A stretch of 64,000 bases of DNA, taken from contig JASBNA010000011.1 in assembly GCA_038087015.1 (NCBI GenBank), forward strand, positions 434,001-498,000, given 5' to 3'. Shown here in pieces: positions 13,722 to 23,072 of this stretch. Source of the stretch: Cerrena zonata (Eukaryota > Basidiomycota > Agaricomycetes > Polyporales > Cerrenaceae). The notes below the pieces were generated by a model that was not told where the DNA came from, did not search any database, and was given only the letters and a program-made list of their open reading frames with translations. Each line of letters starts with the position of its first letter. Position 1 is the stretch's first letter. Both the position numbers and the translations under genes were made by a program.

Positions 13722-15373
13722 TTATTGCCCATTCAAAAGCTGCAAGGATCTCTGAGCAGTTGTCACCCCTGCCACATTTCCTTGAGAAACAGCTCCAAAC
13801 ACTTGTCTGTTGAGAATACAAGTCAGAGATAATCATATGTAGGCTAAAGACAACAGACCTAGTCCACCACGCCAAGAGCTCTCGCAAGCGATCCGAGCCA
13901 GATGGGAAAGAATCGATGATGAAGTTGTACATCGCTGTGTAGTCTATACCATTATAGGCTGACTCCCACTGCGACGCATTTGTAAGAGCATGATAAGCCT
14001 GTTCAGATCAGTGAGTGTCTGGGAGAACTAAAGAATAGCTGCGCCTCACCAGAATACCTATTTAGGCAATAGATCGGAGTGTGACCTGCTTCTCCATGTG
14101 AAGTATGCTCGCGACGGGTCCTCGGACAGCGCGCGAAGTCCGTGTCCGTTTTTGTGCCGGCGGTTGGGTCTCGTTCAGGGTACCAGTTGCTGAGGAAGGC
14201 GATGTAAAGACAGCTTGATACAACTGTGGAATATGTAAGAACATAGGTCTGCCTGAGTAATGCAATAATAAGCTCACCAAGACAAGGAGTTGCGAGTGAA
14301 GAAACCCCTCCTTGACATTGTTTGGGTTACCCATGAAGCCCGGATAAAATAAACGAGCAAAAAAGGAACTGCTGAGATCCAGCGAGTCAGCGGGGTCGCG
14401 TATTCTTCGAAACGTTCTATATTATAGCACCAAGCTTGATTAGGATCTAATAGTAGGGTTGGGATGACACGTACTCATCACTGTCTTCTAAGTTTATGGG
14501 AAGCATAAGGCGCAGACAGGTGTTGTGCTCAATTCCCCGATTAGCTCGTATCCCCGTTCCGAAGGTGATGAAAGGTGGGTCCGGACGAGGTAACGTATCG
14601 TTGAGGAGTGCGCCGATACGCTGACTGATTGACGAGAGGTCAGTGCTTCGTGCCTCGCCAGCACCCTTGTTAATCTTGAATAGACGGTTGCAGAGGTCCA
14701 AGTCCAAGTTAGTGCTGTACAGGTAAGAGTAAGAGACGACTCACTGCTGCATATAGCTTCACAAGGTATTCTGGTGATGAGTCGCCAATAGTTGTCTGTA
14801 AGTTGGGAACGAGAAGTCCAAAACATGAGAAGGCATCGATGTTTCGTTCTTGACTGAGTCGCAGTGTGTGACACAAAGTATGAGCCGATGCGATGAGCGT
14901 CAAATGAAGCAATAGACTTACGCGTGCCATCTCTCGAGTTCTTCCCGTTGTTCATTGGAACGGTCTCTCTCGTTTATCTCTTGACAAACTTTGATGGCAA
15001 GCACGGTCTCTTCGTCTCTCACAGCCACCATATGACTTTGCGCATGGTCAGCAACAATAGTAGGATGGTCAGTAATATGAACGAGTCTTCTGAATCCTCT
15101 TCCTAATCGTGTTATTGACTTGAAATTTGCGCTACATTGAACAGCATATAAAATATATATTTCTTCCATGTATGAAGAATGACAACTTACGAGCTTTCCG
15201 ACGCAACAAGGTTCTCGAGCTTACGGACCTTTGCTCTTAGGTATTGCACATCCTCTTCTGGGGATACAGACCTGCTCCTCTCTTGTCGAACATGACTTGG
15301 AGGATCAGATGGTCTACCTCTGCGTGTATGTGGGTGGTTGCGACTGCGGCTACGGCTGCGATGATGGCGACGA
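13722..15373 (-). pseudogene. DUF6698-type protein gene, 3' part (split by copia element)
   Basis: Main body of a multi-exon gene reading right to left. The first part here is rich in Arg-Ser and His (SRSRSRNHPH), followed by a predicted coiled coil (VQYLRAKVRKLENLV). Downstream exons give GRGFRRLVHITDHPTIVADH, an Asp/Leu-rich segment with NKGAGEARSTDL, then GFLHSQLLVLV, YQAVFTSPSSATG and LRELLAWWTRQVFGAVSQG, ending at TAA 13724-13722. The tail matches what I know of the agaricomycete family DUF6698 (GFLRS.LLV / FTSPSSA / LLAWWNRQIF). That family has no assigned biochemical role. The open frame is cut at 15373 by the copia element; the missing N-terminus is at 20827-20929. All exons on this side look undamaged, so the break is likely recent. 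Confidence 0.72.
15369..15373. repeat. Target-site duplication GACGA (left)
   Basis: GACGA directly before the left LTR; the same five bases follow the right LTR at 20827-20831. Five-bp duplications are normal for copia integrases. Confidence 0.92.
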
Positions 15374-15768
15374 TATTGATGTGCACGCAATGAGGTAAGG
15401 CGAATGGGTTAAAATTCGATAAGTAGATACGACAAATACAGACCGTATTTATACTAATCTATGAGTGCGAGTGAAGCGGCACGAGTACGAACGGAACGGA
15501 AGTCGGAATATGACGGAAAACATAAACCAAGTAAGAGGAAAGAAAATAAGGCGGATAAAAGGAGAATGGAATCGGTACGAGTACGATACCGACATGGGCT
15601 CGGTTCTGGAGCATAGGATGTACTATTAAGGTGCGGTAGAAAGAAGGGGAGCTCGGGGAGGAAGCAAAAGGAATGGAGAGCACGAAAGAAAGAGGAATTT
15701 CCCAATCGGGAAGGAAAGTGACCAAATCGGGAAATGGTGGACTTAGCGTTGAGAACGAGATTACAACA
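15374..15768 (-). repeat. 3' LTR of the copia element (395 bp)
   Basis: Direct repeat of 20432-20826. In element orientation it starts TGTTGTAATCTCG and ends CACATCAATA. The outer border is fixed by the GACGA duplication rather than by a CA end. Confidence 0.93.
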
Positions 15769-15777
15769 CTCCCCCTC
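15769..15777 (-). promoter_or_regulatory. Polypurine tract of the copia element
   Basis: On the minus strand GAGGGGGAG lies directly before the 3' LTR. It overlaps the pol stop codon (TGA at 15778-15776). This is the expected plus-strand primer site. Confidence 0.8.
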
Positions 15778-18616
15778 AAGTAGCTGACATGCCAATCAAG
15801 GGAACGAGATGAGAGTGAGTAGGACAAGCGAGACCTTTGGTGAAGATGTCGGCGCAGTTGTCTTTTGTTGAGACGTAAGTAACCTTGATGTCCTTCTTCG
15901 TGATGTGATCGCGAATGAAAAGACATTGAATGTCAATGTGCTTTGAACGAGCGTGGAATTGATGATTGTGAGCGAAGGCTATTGCAGCTTGATTATCGCA
16001 TAAGATGGAAGTCGGGATTTTCTGGGGGAAACCTAAATCTGAGAGTAAGGACCTAAGCCATATGGCGTCTTTGGTTCCATGAGCGAGAGCAATGAATTCG
16101 GCTTCCATCGTCGAGAGTGCGACGGAGGTTTGCTTCTTTGATGACCACGAGATGGCTCCCCCTGAGATAGAGAAAATGTAACCGGATACTGATTTTCGGT
16201 CAGATGGATCCTGTCCCCAGTCGGCATCGGTATATCCAGACAAGATAATGTTGGGTGAGTGACCATAGGTGATACCGAGTGAACGGGTTCCATTCAAATA
16301 CCGGAACACACGCTTGACAGCGGTAATGTGTTCATGTGAGAAATTAGACGTGTACTGGGAAAGTCGTTGGATGGCGTGAGCAATGTCGGGACGAGTTCCG
16401 ACAGCAGCATACATGAGGGAACCTATAGCAGCAGCGTAAGGGAAATCGGATTCGGTACAATGGGATTCGGGAGTTGGAGTAGTGAGTATGACGTGAGAAT
16501 CCATGGGGGTGTGTACGACATGGGAAGACAGCATTCCAAAATGTTCGAGGATCTTGGAGATGTACGAGGTTTGATGAATGGTGATGGTCCCATTTTGCTT
16601 GTCGTGTGCGAGTTGTAGACCGACGAAAGTTTTAGCTTCGCCTAGATCAGTGATATTGAGATGTTCACTAATTTCGGCTTTAGCTTTTTCGATGTAAGAA
16701 GGAGGATCAGTAGTGATGGTAGAGTCGTCCACATGAATGACGACGAGGGAAAATCCTTTGGTGTTGCGACGAATGTAGACACATAAGTCTGAGGGAATAC
16801 GAGTATAACCGAGAGTGTTGACGAAAACGTCATTGAATTTGACGTTCCATACACGGCCAGCTTGCTTCAATCCGTAAAGTGCTTTGTGGAGTCGGCAAAC
16901 AAGTGGGGAACCATCTTCATATCCTGGCGGTTGGCGCATGTAGATTACTTCTTCGAGTTCGCCGTTGAGATAGGCACCAACCACATCAATCTGATGGATT
17001 GCCCATTTCTTGGCGGCTGCGATAGAAAGAATGGTTCGATAAGATTCGAGGCGCATTACAGGAGCGTAAGTGGCGAGGAAATCCTGGCCAGGGATTTGTG
17101 AGAAACCTTGAGCGACGAGACGGGCTTTATACTTGAGTATATTACCTTGGGGGTCTCGTTTGATGAGAAAGACCCATCGACAGCCAACAGGCTTGCGGTC
17201 GGTCAGTAGTTCTTCAAGGGTGTAGGTGCCGAGGGAATGGAGTTGATTAATTTCGGCGTCCATGGCGGTCTTCCAATTTTCCCAGTCTGGTCGAGACTGC
17301 ACTTCCTTGAGAGTTCGAGGTTCGTCGGTTAAGGGTTCACGAGACGAGAAAGACAGAGGGGTTTCTTCAGTTGGATCCAGAGAAGGAGTTTCAGAAAGAC
17401 TTGACGTGCTGTCTCTGGGAGGAAGCAGTTGAGCTTTTGAGGCATTCGGTGGAACGGCTTTTCTTCTCGAGGGTCTACTAGTAATTCCAGTCCCAGTGTG
17501 GAGTTTCTTGTAGTTGTGCTGAGTAGTGTTTCGAGAGGAACGACGAGGTGGGTCTTGAGTTACCGGAGTCGAAATCGAGGCAGTTGCCTTTTTGGGCGGT
17601 GAAATCGCTCGAATAGGCAACTCGGAGTTTGAACCTGATGCTACTGGTTGTTCTGGTGTCGTCTCGGTCTTGGGCTGGTTGTCAGTAAAGGAAGACTCCC
17701 CCTCAAGACCAGAGATGGTGCCAGGAGCAGGTAGTTCCATCGCAGGCTGAGGTGCATACGACGAGGGGAAAAGAACGTTGCGGGAGGTGAGGATTTGTCG
17801 CAGGTGGGGAACGTAGTAACGAAATCCGGCAGCATTCTCGGCGATACCAGTGAACATGTATCGTTCAGAAGTAGCGTCGAGTTTAGTATGATGTTGTTCA
17901 GGTACTAATACCCAGCAAGCACGACTGAACTGGTGGACATGAGAAATGTCGGGCTTCTTACCCCAGAAGACTTCGTAAGGGGTCTTGCCGGAGAGAGCTC
18001 GAGTGGGGGAAACGTTCCTAAGAAAATTTGCGTAAGAGACGGCTTCTTCCCAAAGAAATTTGGGAGCGGAGACGTCTATCAGCATGGCACGAGCTCGTTC
18101 AACGATAGTGCGATTATAGCGTTCTGCGACGCCGTTTTGAGAAGAAGAATAAGGGGCGGTCGTTTCGATGATGACACCTTGAGATTCGAGGAAATCTTTC
18201 ATGTCGCCAAAAATGAGTTCTCGAGCGTTGTCGACACGGAAGATTCGAAAAGATCGGCCCTTTTGAGTGACGAAAAAAGTGTGATAATGTTTAATTGCGA
18301 GGAGAGCTTGATTTCGAGTAAGAAGAAAATAGACACGGCAGTAGCGAGACGAGAGATCGATGAGAGTAATATAGTAGTCATGTTTTTGGAGGGAACGTGT
18401 TGAAGCGGGACCCCAGATGTCGCAAACGACGACATCACCGATAGCCAGATTCAGAGAAGATGAAGCGTGAGGGAAAGGGAGTACATGAGATTTCGCGAGT
18501 ATGCAGGCTTCACAGTCGAAATCGAGGGAACTTGAAGTGTCAACGTTAAAACCGTTAGCCATCTTCTTCCGGGCAAGTTCCTGGAGTTGGCTCTTGTTCA
18601 GATGACCAAGGGACAC
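15776..18616 (-). CDS. Copia pol: integrase, reverse transcriptase, RNase H
   Basis: Open frame of 946 codons. Order: pre-integrase domain (WHVSLGHLNKSQL, partly upstream of the first ATG), zinc-binding CEACILAK, integrase core (DIWGPA; RVDNARELIF; YSSSQNGVAERYNRTIVERA), a Ser/Pro-rich linker, RT (GCRWVFLIKRDPQG; IDVVGAYLNGEL; the catalytic VIHVDDSTI), and RNase H (SGYTDADWGQDPSDRKSVSGY; MEAEFIALAHGTKDAIWL; KHIDIQCLFIRDHI). All catalytic segments are present. Its homologous frame is open well upstream of ATG 18616 (VHASRTWYDWHVSLGH), showing it was continuous with the gag-protease frame. The stop lies in the polypurine tract. Confidence 0.93.
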   Translation of the reverse strand: MSLGHLNKSQLQELARKKMANGFNVDTSSSLDFDCEACILAKSHVLPFPHASSSLNLAIGDVVVCDIWGPASTRSLQKHDYYITLIDLSSRYCRVYFLLTRNQALLAIKHYHTFFVTQKGRSFRIFRVDNARELIFGDMKDFLESQGVIIETTAPYSSSQNGVAERYNRTIVERARAMLIDVSAPKFLWEEAVSYANFLRNVSPTRALSGKTPYEVFWGKKPDISHVHQFSRACWVLVPEQHHTKLDATSERYMFTGIAENAAGFRYYVPHLRQILTSRNVLFPSSYAPQPAMELPAPGTISGLEGESSFTDNQPKTETTPEQPVASGSNSELPIRAISPPKKATASISTPVTQDPPRRSSRNTTQHNYKKLHTGTGITSRPSRRKAVPPNASKAQLLPPRDSTSSLSETPSLDPTEETPLSFSSREPLTDEPRTLKEVQSRPDWENWKTAMDAEINQLHSLGTYTLEELLTDRKPVGCRWVFLIKRDPQGNILKYKARLVAQGFSQIPGQDFLATYAPVMRLESYRTILSIAAAKKWAIHQIDVVGAYLNGELEEVIYMRQPPGYEDGSPLVCRLHKALYGLKQAGRVWNVKFNDVFVNTLGYTRIPSDLCVYIRRNTKGFSLVVIHVDDSTITTDPPSYIEKAKAEISEHLNITDLGEAKTFVGLQLAHDKQNGTITIHQTSYISKILEHFGMLSSHVVHTPMDSHVILTTPTPESHCTESDFPYAAAIGSLMYAAVGTRPDIAHAIQRLSQYTSNFSHEHITAVKRVFRYLNGTRSLGITYGHSPNIILSGYTDADWGQDPSDRKSVSGYIFSISGGAISWSSKKQTSVALSTMEAEFIALAHGTKDAIWLRSLLSDLGFPQKIPTSILCDNQAAIAFAHNHQFHARSKHIDIQCLFIRDHITKKDIKVTYVSTKDNCADIFTKGLACPTHSHLVPLIGMSAT

Positions 18617-19959
18617 ATGCCAGTCGTACCAGGTTCGACTAGCATGGACGGAAAAGACTGTGCTGAGAGGACGGGCTCGACTTGGAATTCATAGAGTTGA
18701 TTTCTCTTTATTCCTTGGGCGACCACACGGTCGAAATCGGGGTCGATGATAGTAATTTCGTTGTTAGTACCCATGTAGATCAGAGGGGTACTGTCAGTGA
18801 GTCGTCCAAGGGAAATGAGATGGTATGGAATGCTAGGGACGTGTAGAACGTCAATGAGAGTGACACGGCCACTAGATTTCCCATCGACTAAGAAACGTAG
18901 TTTGACAGTTCCATAGCCTTCGACGTTGGTTGATCTGACACCGCAGATAGTACGTCCAGGTGTCGAGACATAGTCTTCGAAAAGAGACCTGTCAGAGACA
19001 ACGTGTACTTGGGAACCAGTATCGCCAAGCCATTTCCGAGGTGAACCCGGCATAGACGGATATTCGTTTATAGCGAATGCATAGGCTGGAGGACCGTCAG
19101 GGGGACAGCTGTTGGAACCTGAGGGACGTTGGTTATTGGAGCGATGAGTGTTGTTCTGACGGTTGGAACTGTTACTGGGACGACGAGGGTACGATCGAGG
19201 AGGAGGACGGCGATTAGAGGAATTGCCCCTGCCCTGGGGGCGATTTCCGTGTTGCCGATTTTGATTTTGATGACTATTAAAAGCCGGAGGGCCACGAGGG
19301 CCGGGGTAACGGTTTCCTTGTCCCTGAGTTTGGAAAGCTGGGAAAGCCGCGGACCCAGATTCCGATCGTGATCGACGTCTAGCGTCCTCCTGAAGAATGC
19401 GACCAATTAGGGCAGAGGAGTTGCTGTTTAGGGATGCAGTGTCAATGCAAGAGACGAATGGATCCCAGGATGCTGGTAAAGCAGCAAGGAGATTTAAGTT
19501 GAACTGTTTCTCGGTGATAGGATCTTCGAGAAGGGTAAGTTTCTCCTTACTGTTTCGAAGGGCTCGAATGTGCTCTTCGAGATCGGTGCCTTCGGTAATG
19601 GCGTAGTGGTAGAATTTCCGGTGTTCTAGGACGGTTGCCATTGGTCCTTGAATATCAAATACGGCCTTCAAAGAAGACCAAGCCTCGGCAGAAGTATTCG
19701 CGCCTATGACGTAGGTCATCATGGCTTGCGAGATCCTAGTACGAATCGCGGTGAGTGCCTTCGCATCTTTAGTATCCCAGTCGGCGAGGTCAGCCTCATT
19801 CTTATTGTCAGCTTGTAAAACAGGTTTGGTTTTAGTTCCATTAGCGTAGACGAAGAGGTTGGACTCGGATAGAATATCCTTGACTTGGACACTCCAAGTG
19901 GGATAGTTGTCGGGGGATTTAAGACGCTCGATGCGGTAAGAGCCAGCGGATTCGGACAT
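18598..19959 (-). CDS. Copia gag and protease
   Basis: 453 residues from ATG 19959. The N-terminal 200 residues are a copia-type gag (RLKSPDNYPTWSVQV; AWSSLKAVFD; LEEHIRALRNSKEKL; LLAALPASWDPFV). The middle is a low-complexity tract rich in Asn, Arg, Gly and Pro with no CCHC zinc knuckle. The protease centre is WLGDTGSQVHVV (DTGS, not the usual DSGA of copia). The frame ends at 18598, where the integrase frame already overlaps in the -1 frame; the homology moves between frames near 18655-18645 at CAGTCTTTTCC. Confidence 0.92.
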   Translation of the reverse strand: MSESAGSYRIERLKSPDNYPTWSVQVKDILSESNLFVYANGTKTKPVLQADNKNEADLADWDTKDAKALTAIRTRISQAMMTYVIGANTSAEAWSSLKAVFDIQGPMATVLEHRKFYHYAITEGTDLEEHIRALRNSKEKLTLLEDPITEKQFNLNLLAALPASWDPFVSCIDTASLNSNSSALIGRILQEDARRRSRSESGSAAFPAFQTQGQGNRYPGPRGPPAFNSHQNQNRQHGNRPQGRGNSSNRRPPPRSYPRRPSNSSNRQNNTHRSNNQRPSGSNSCPPDGPPAYAFAINEYPSMPGSPRKWLGDTGSQVHVVSDRSLFEDYVSTPGRTICGVRSTNVEGYGTVKLRFLVDGKSSGRVTLIDVLHVPSIPYHLISLGRLTDSTPLIYMGTNNEITIIDPDFDRVVAQGIKRNQLYEFQVEPVLSAQSFPSMLVEPGTTGMCPLVI

Positions 19960-20418
19960 GGTGAATGAGTTACTAGGGATAGGTGTCGAGGGATATTTGA
20001 TAGGTAATGTAGGACAATACCGTGTAGGGGTAGTAGTTCAGATAAGTTCGTCTGAGGATGAGGGTGTGCAGGAAAAAATTATCGACTGCGAAGATAGGTC
20101 CCTGGAGCACGAGGGATAGATCGTTTGGCCAAACGAGAGGTAGAGTACCTAGAGTAGATGAACAAATAGTGTTAGATATAAACGCGTATGAGAATAAAGC
20201 TTTGTTCTGCGAGTTAAAAATCGAAGCAGTGTTCTGAGGTCGTTACTAGTCAATCTAGAAAAGTTTCGAAGTAGAGCAATGTTCTGAGACGTTGTTTTTT
20301 AACAAGCAGGGGTACCGAGTAGATTGTCGTGATCGAGGATGACGATGAGCAAGAGGTTTCTTTTTTTTAGAGTCGACTATAGATGTTGATAAAGTATGTT
20401 GAGTTAATAACAAGAGGC

Positions 20419-20431
20419 GGGGCCCATAACC
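20419..20431 (-). promoter_or_regulatory. Primer-binding site, half-tRNA(iMet) type
   Basis: Directly after the 5' LTR the minus strand reads GGTTATGGGCCCC. This is complementary to the anticodon stem-loop of initiator Met tRNA, the primer type known for Drosophila copia, rather than to a tRNA 3' end. Confidence 0.8.
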
Positions 20432-20826
20432 TATTGATGTGCACGCAATGAGGTAAGGCGAATGGGTTAAAATTCGATAAGTAGATACGACAAATACAGA
20501 CCGTATTTATACTAATCTATGAGTGCGAGTGAAGCGGCACGAGTACGAACGGAACGGAAGTCGGAATACGACGGAAAACATAAACCAAGTAAGAGGAAAG
20601 AAAATAAGGCGGATAAAAGGAGAATGGAATCGGTATGAGTACGATACCGACATGGGCTCGGTTCTGGAGCATAGGATGTACTATTAAGGTGCAGTAGAAA
20701 GAAGGGGAGCTCGGGGAGGAAGCAAAAGGAATGGAGAGCACGAAAGAAAGAGGAATTTCCCAATCGGGAAGGAAAGTGACCAAATCGGGAAATGGTGGAC
20801 TTAGCGTCGAGAACGAGATTACAACA
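20432..20826 (-). repeat. 5' LTR of the copia element (395 bp)
   Basis: Direct repeat of 15374-15768, differing at four positions by eye (all transitions). It should carry the element's promoter. Confidence 0.93.
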
Positions 20827-20929
20827 GACGACGTCGAGAATAAGGTGACATTGAACGCTCATTGCTTGAGGTCCGACTCCGACGGTCCTGGCGAGGAGAG
20901 CCCGGAGAGGATGTTGAGTTGGTGGGCAT
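20827..20929 (-). pseudogene. DUF6698-type protein gene, N-terminal exon part (split by copia)
   Basis: Start ATG at 20929-20927 and about 34 codons rich in Ser, Arg and Pro (MPTNSTSSPGSPRQDRRSR...). The reading frame runs into the GACGA duplication. With the element and one duplication removed, it continues without a break into the Arg/His-rich segment at 15368 (SRRR joined to HHRSRSR). This part also keeps the gene's promoter, now 5.4 kb from the rest. Confidence 0.8.
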
Positions 20930-21395
20930 CGTCTTCACTTGGCAGGTAGTAGATGGAAGTTGTGGTAGGGGCGAATTTACTGGTAACGATCTCTTATTTA
21001 TAGTGCTAATTTTTGCTGATTTGTTTGTTGTGCCTTTAAACAAAACAACGCGTATGACATGTGACCGTGTTTCGATTCACCCAGCTTTCGAAAAGCCTCC
21101 AAAACAATTAATCCTTAAATGGTATGTTTCAGGTCTGTGGAAGCTGAATTTGGGTATTTCAGGTCCACATGTATCCGGCAAAACCTCTTACGATCGCGCG
21201 CAAGCACTGCCGTTTGGAGCCTCACTCACTCTTCTCGTTTTGTTATCGCTGACTCATGTCGATAATGATTGCCCTTCACCCGAATCCACCATCTTGAGCT
21301 CGTTTGCTGGTCACCGTGTCATCCTCTCAAATGGCATATTTTTTTCGGCATTATATCTGGATCTTACTGGGTTTTTGCATCTTAGTGACCATTAC
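20930..21395. other. Upstream region of the split DUF6698-type gene
   Basis: About 470 bp. An open frame on plus (20862-21455) has no family features and overlaps the DUF6698-type exon, so I treat it as chance. Probably the promoter of the minus-strand gene and the start of the Plavaka transposon; terminal repeats of the latter were not found. Confidence 0.4.
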
Positions 21396-21563
21396 CATGC
21401 CTCAAATCACGCAATGGAAATGTTCTTCAAAGTGCAGCCAAGTCTTCAACAGTGAAGGGGGCTGTGACCGACATCGTAGGACGTGCAATTTTTACCTAGA
21501 GCATCTAGGAGCATCAAGCCGGACCCTTCGATCAAGAAATGAGCATACCCGCTGTCATGCGTA
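21396..21563 (+). CDS. Putative zinc-finger exon of the Plavaka-type transposon
   Basis: Short open stretch starting MPQITQWKCSSKC, with a Cys/His pattern C-x3-C ... HRRTC. Plavaka proteins usually start with a small C2H2/C2HC finger of this form, so this may be the first exon of the gene that continues at 23073. It stops at 21561-21563 and no clean splice to 23073 is evident across about 1.5 kb. Confidence 0.4.
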
Positions 21564-23072
21564 GAAACTGTTTCACCAGTTTTACTACACATTTGACATG
21601 GATTCATACATTCTTGTTAGCATGCAACATGCTCTACAACATAGGATTGTAAGACTTACCCTCTTATGATTTATGGCATAGGCATTTGTATACTACCTTG
21701 CCCCTCTATTCCCTGATCCTAGGACTGTTAATGCCTAACATGCACTGTATTGATCATCGCTTAGTGATACATGCCCATATTACTAATCCACACTGGTAAC
21801 TGCTAGCAGCGACAAAGCGGATTGGTAATGAAAATGCATTATTAAGCCTCTGATTGATAATCAGTGAGGCTACAACACCCTTGGTCCCTCAAGACTTGCC
21901 TTACAAAGCACCTACAATACTCTCGGCACAGCTTATTAAGCTCCCCAAGTGGCTTACAAAGCATTGGTATGGATTATGAATCATCCCTAATCCTCCCTCA
22001 AGCCTACCAATCTGCTTACTAATCCCACTCAACTACTTGTTAAGCGCTTAGCAAGCCTCAATCCTATTGGTCCACAAGACAACCCACTTACAAACACCCC
22101 TCAAGATCGATTACGAAGGATTCCCTGGCCTAGGAAGGATTGGTAATCTGTAGAAAGTTGGTTGAGAGTGGAGCAATATGATTGGTCAAGTAGATAGTTG
22201 CACAGCCACTGCTGCAACAGTATATAAGGAGTCCCAATCTCTGAGTAGAGAGCATCGATTTTACGTCGGTCGGGTCGACCCCCAGGTCACAGATCGTTTC
22301 ACGTCCTATATCTGCTACAGTCTACACGAGACTTGCACAGATCCCCCCCCCCAGAACACTGCTTACTCTGACGTTGTTGCTAGTATCTCTGAATCCTACG
22401 ATTGTGATTCAGGATACGTCTCTATCTCTCTGATTCCTTATCTGCAGTTGCTAAGCAAACGGCTTAGTATTGTAGATCCCAGTCCAGAATTCACCTATCT
22501 TCTTTTATTTCCAGACTTTGTTCAACTCGAGGTTGAACCTTTGTGTGCTACTGCTTTTGTGTAGTCTCTGCAAGACTACACTTAGTGCTGTTTCATCACC
22601 CATCCACATCCACATCCACATCTCTATCTTAGGAACTTCCATTCCTAAGATCAACTTGGTTGTTTGTATTGTACTTTGAACCTCAAATGTACTTTCTTAC
22701 TTCCTTTACTCCTCCCTCTTTGGCACTTTGTCATTGAACAAGGTACCTTTGATCAGTTACATTCTCCCCACACCCGAACGACAAGGGATATCCGGTATAA
22801 AGACTTACCCGAGACTCTCTTGAATCGTATCTTGGCTTTTAGTGTTGCAGTCTATTGATTGTAAATCCCCACACTAATTAGCCTTTATCTGATTACGACT
22901 GACACCGCCTGACGGACTTGGACTACTATCAGTTGAAGAGACGTAGACTAGCTCTACCTTCCCAGATAGTAAGTGATACACTCTGTTTATGATCACGGTA
23001 TACTTCAATCTCCGATTAACCCGCTGCTAGTCAAACAAGACTACTATCCGACCAAGCGATGCCCCTTCAAAC
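21564..23072. other. Non-coding stretch inside the Plavaka region, possibly an inserted LTR-like sequence
   Basis: About 1.5 kb, AT-rich on the left, with many TTAGC/AAGC-type short words, a TATA-like box TATATAAGG near 22220, a run of nine C at about 22345, and a short CCACAT tandem at 22603-22622. Length and promoter-like layout recall a solo LTR starting near TGTTAATGCC (21726), but I could not find matching target duplications. The plus open frame 22178-22564 is not recognised. Confidence 0.3.

Larger units (their letters stand above)
15374..20826 (-). mobile_element. Full-length Ty1/copia LTR retrotransposon
   Basis: A 5,453-bp element, read right to left: 5' LTR 20826-20432, PBS 20431-20419, leader, gag-protease 19959-18598, integrase-RT-RNase H 18616-15776, polypurine tract 15777-15769, 3' LTR 15768-15374. 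It is flanked by perfect GACGA duplications. The domain order (protease, integrase, RT, RNase H) defines copia. The LTRs differ at only four positions by eye (about 99% identity), all transitions, so insertion is recent. The only coding defect seen is one frame change between protease and integrase. It sits in the coding sequence of the DUF6698-type gene, in the same orientation. Confidence 0.95.

Noticed and set aside
20862..21564. 197-codon plus-strand frame at 20862-21455 as a gene
   Set aside because: It overlaps the DUF6698-type N-terminal exon on the other strand, has no domain, and biased codons fit a shadow frame.
21726..23050. Definite solo LTR
   Set aside because: TG start and promoter-like box are present, but no CA end with matching target duplication could be found.
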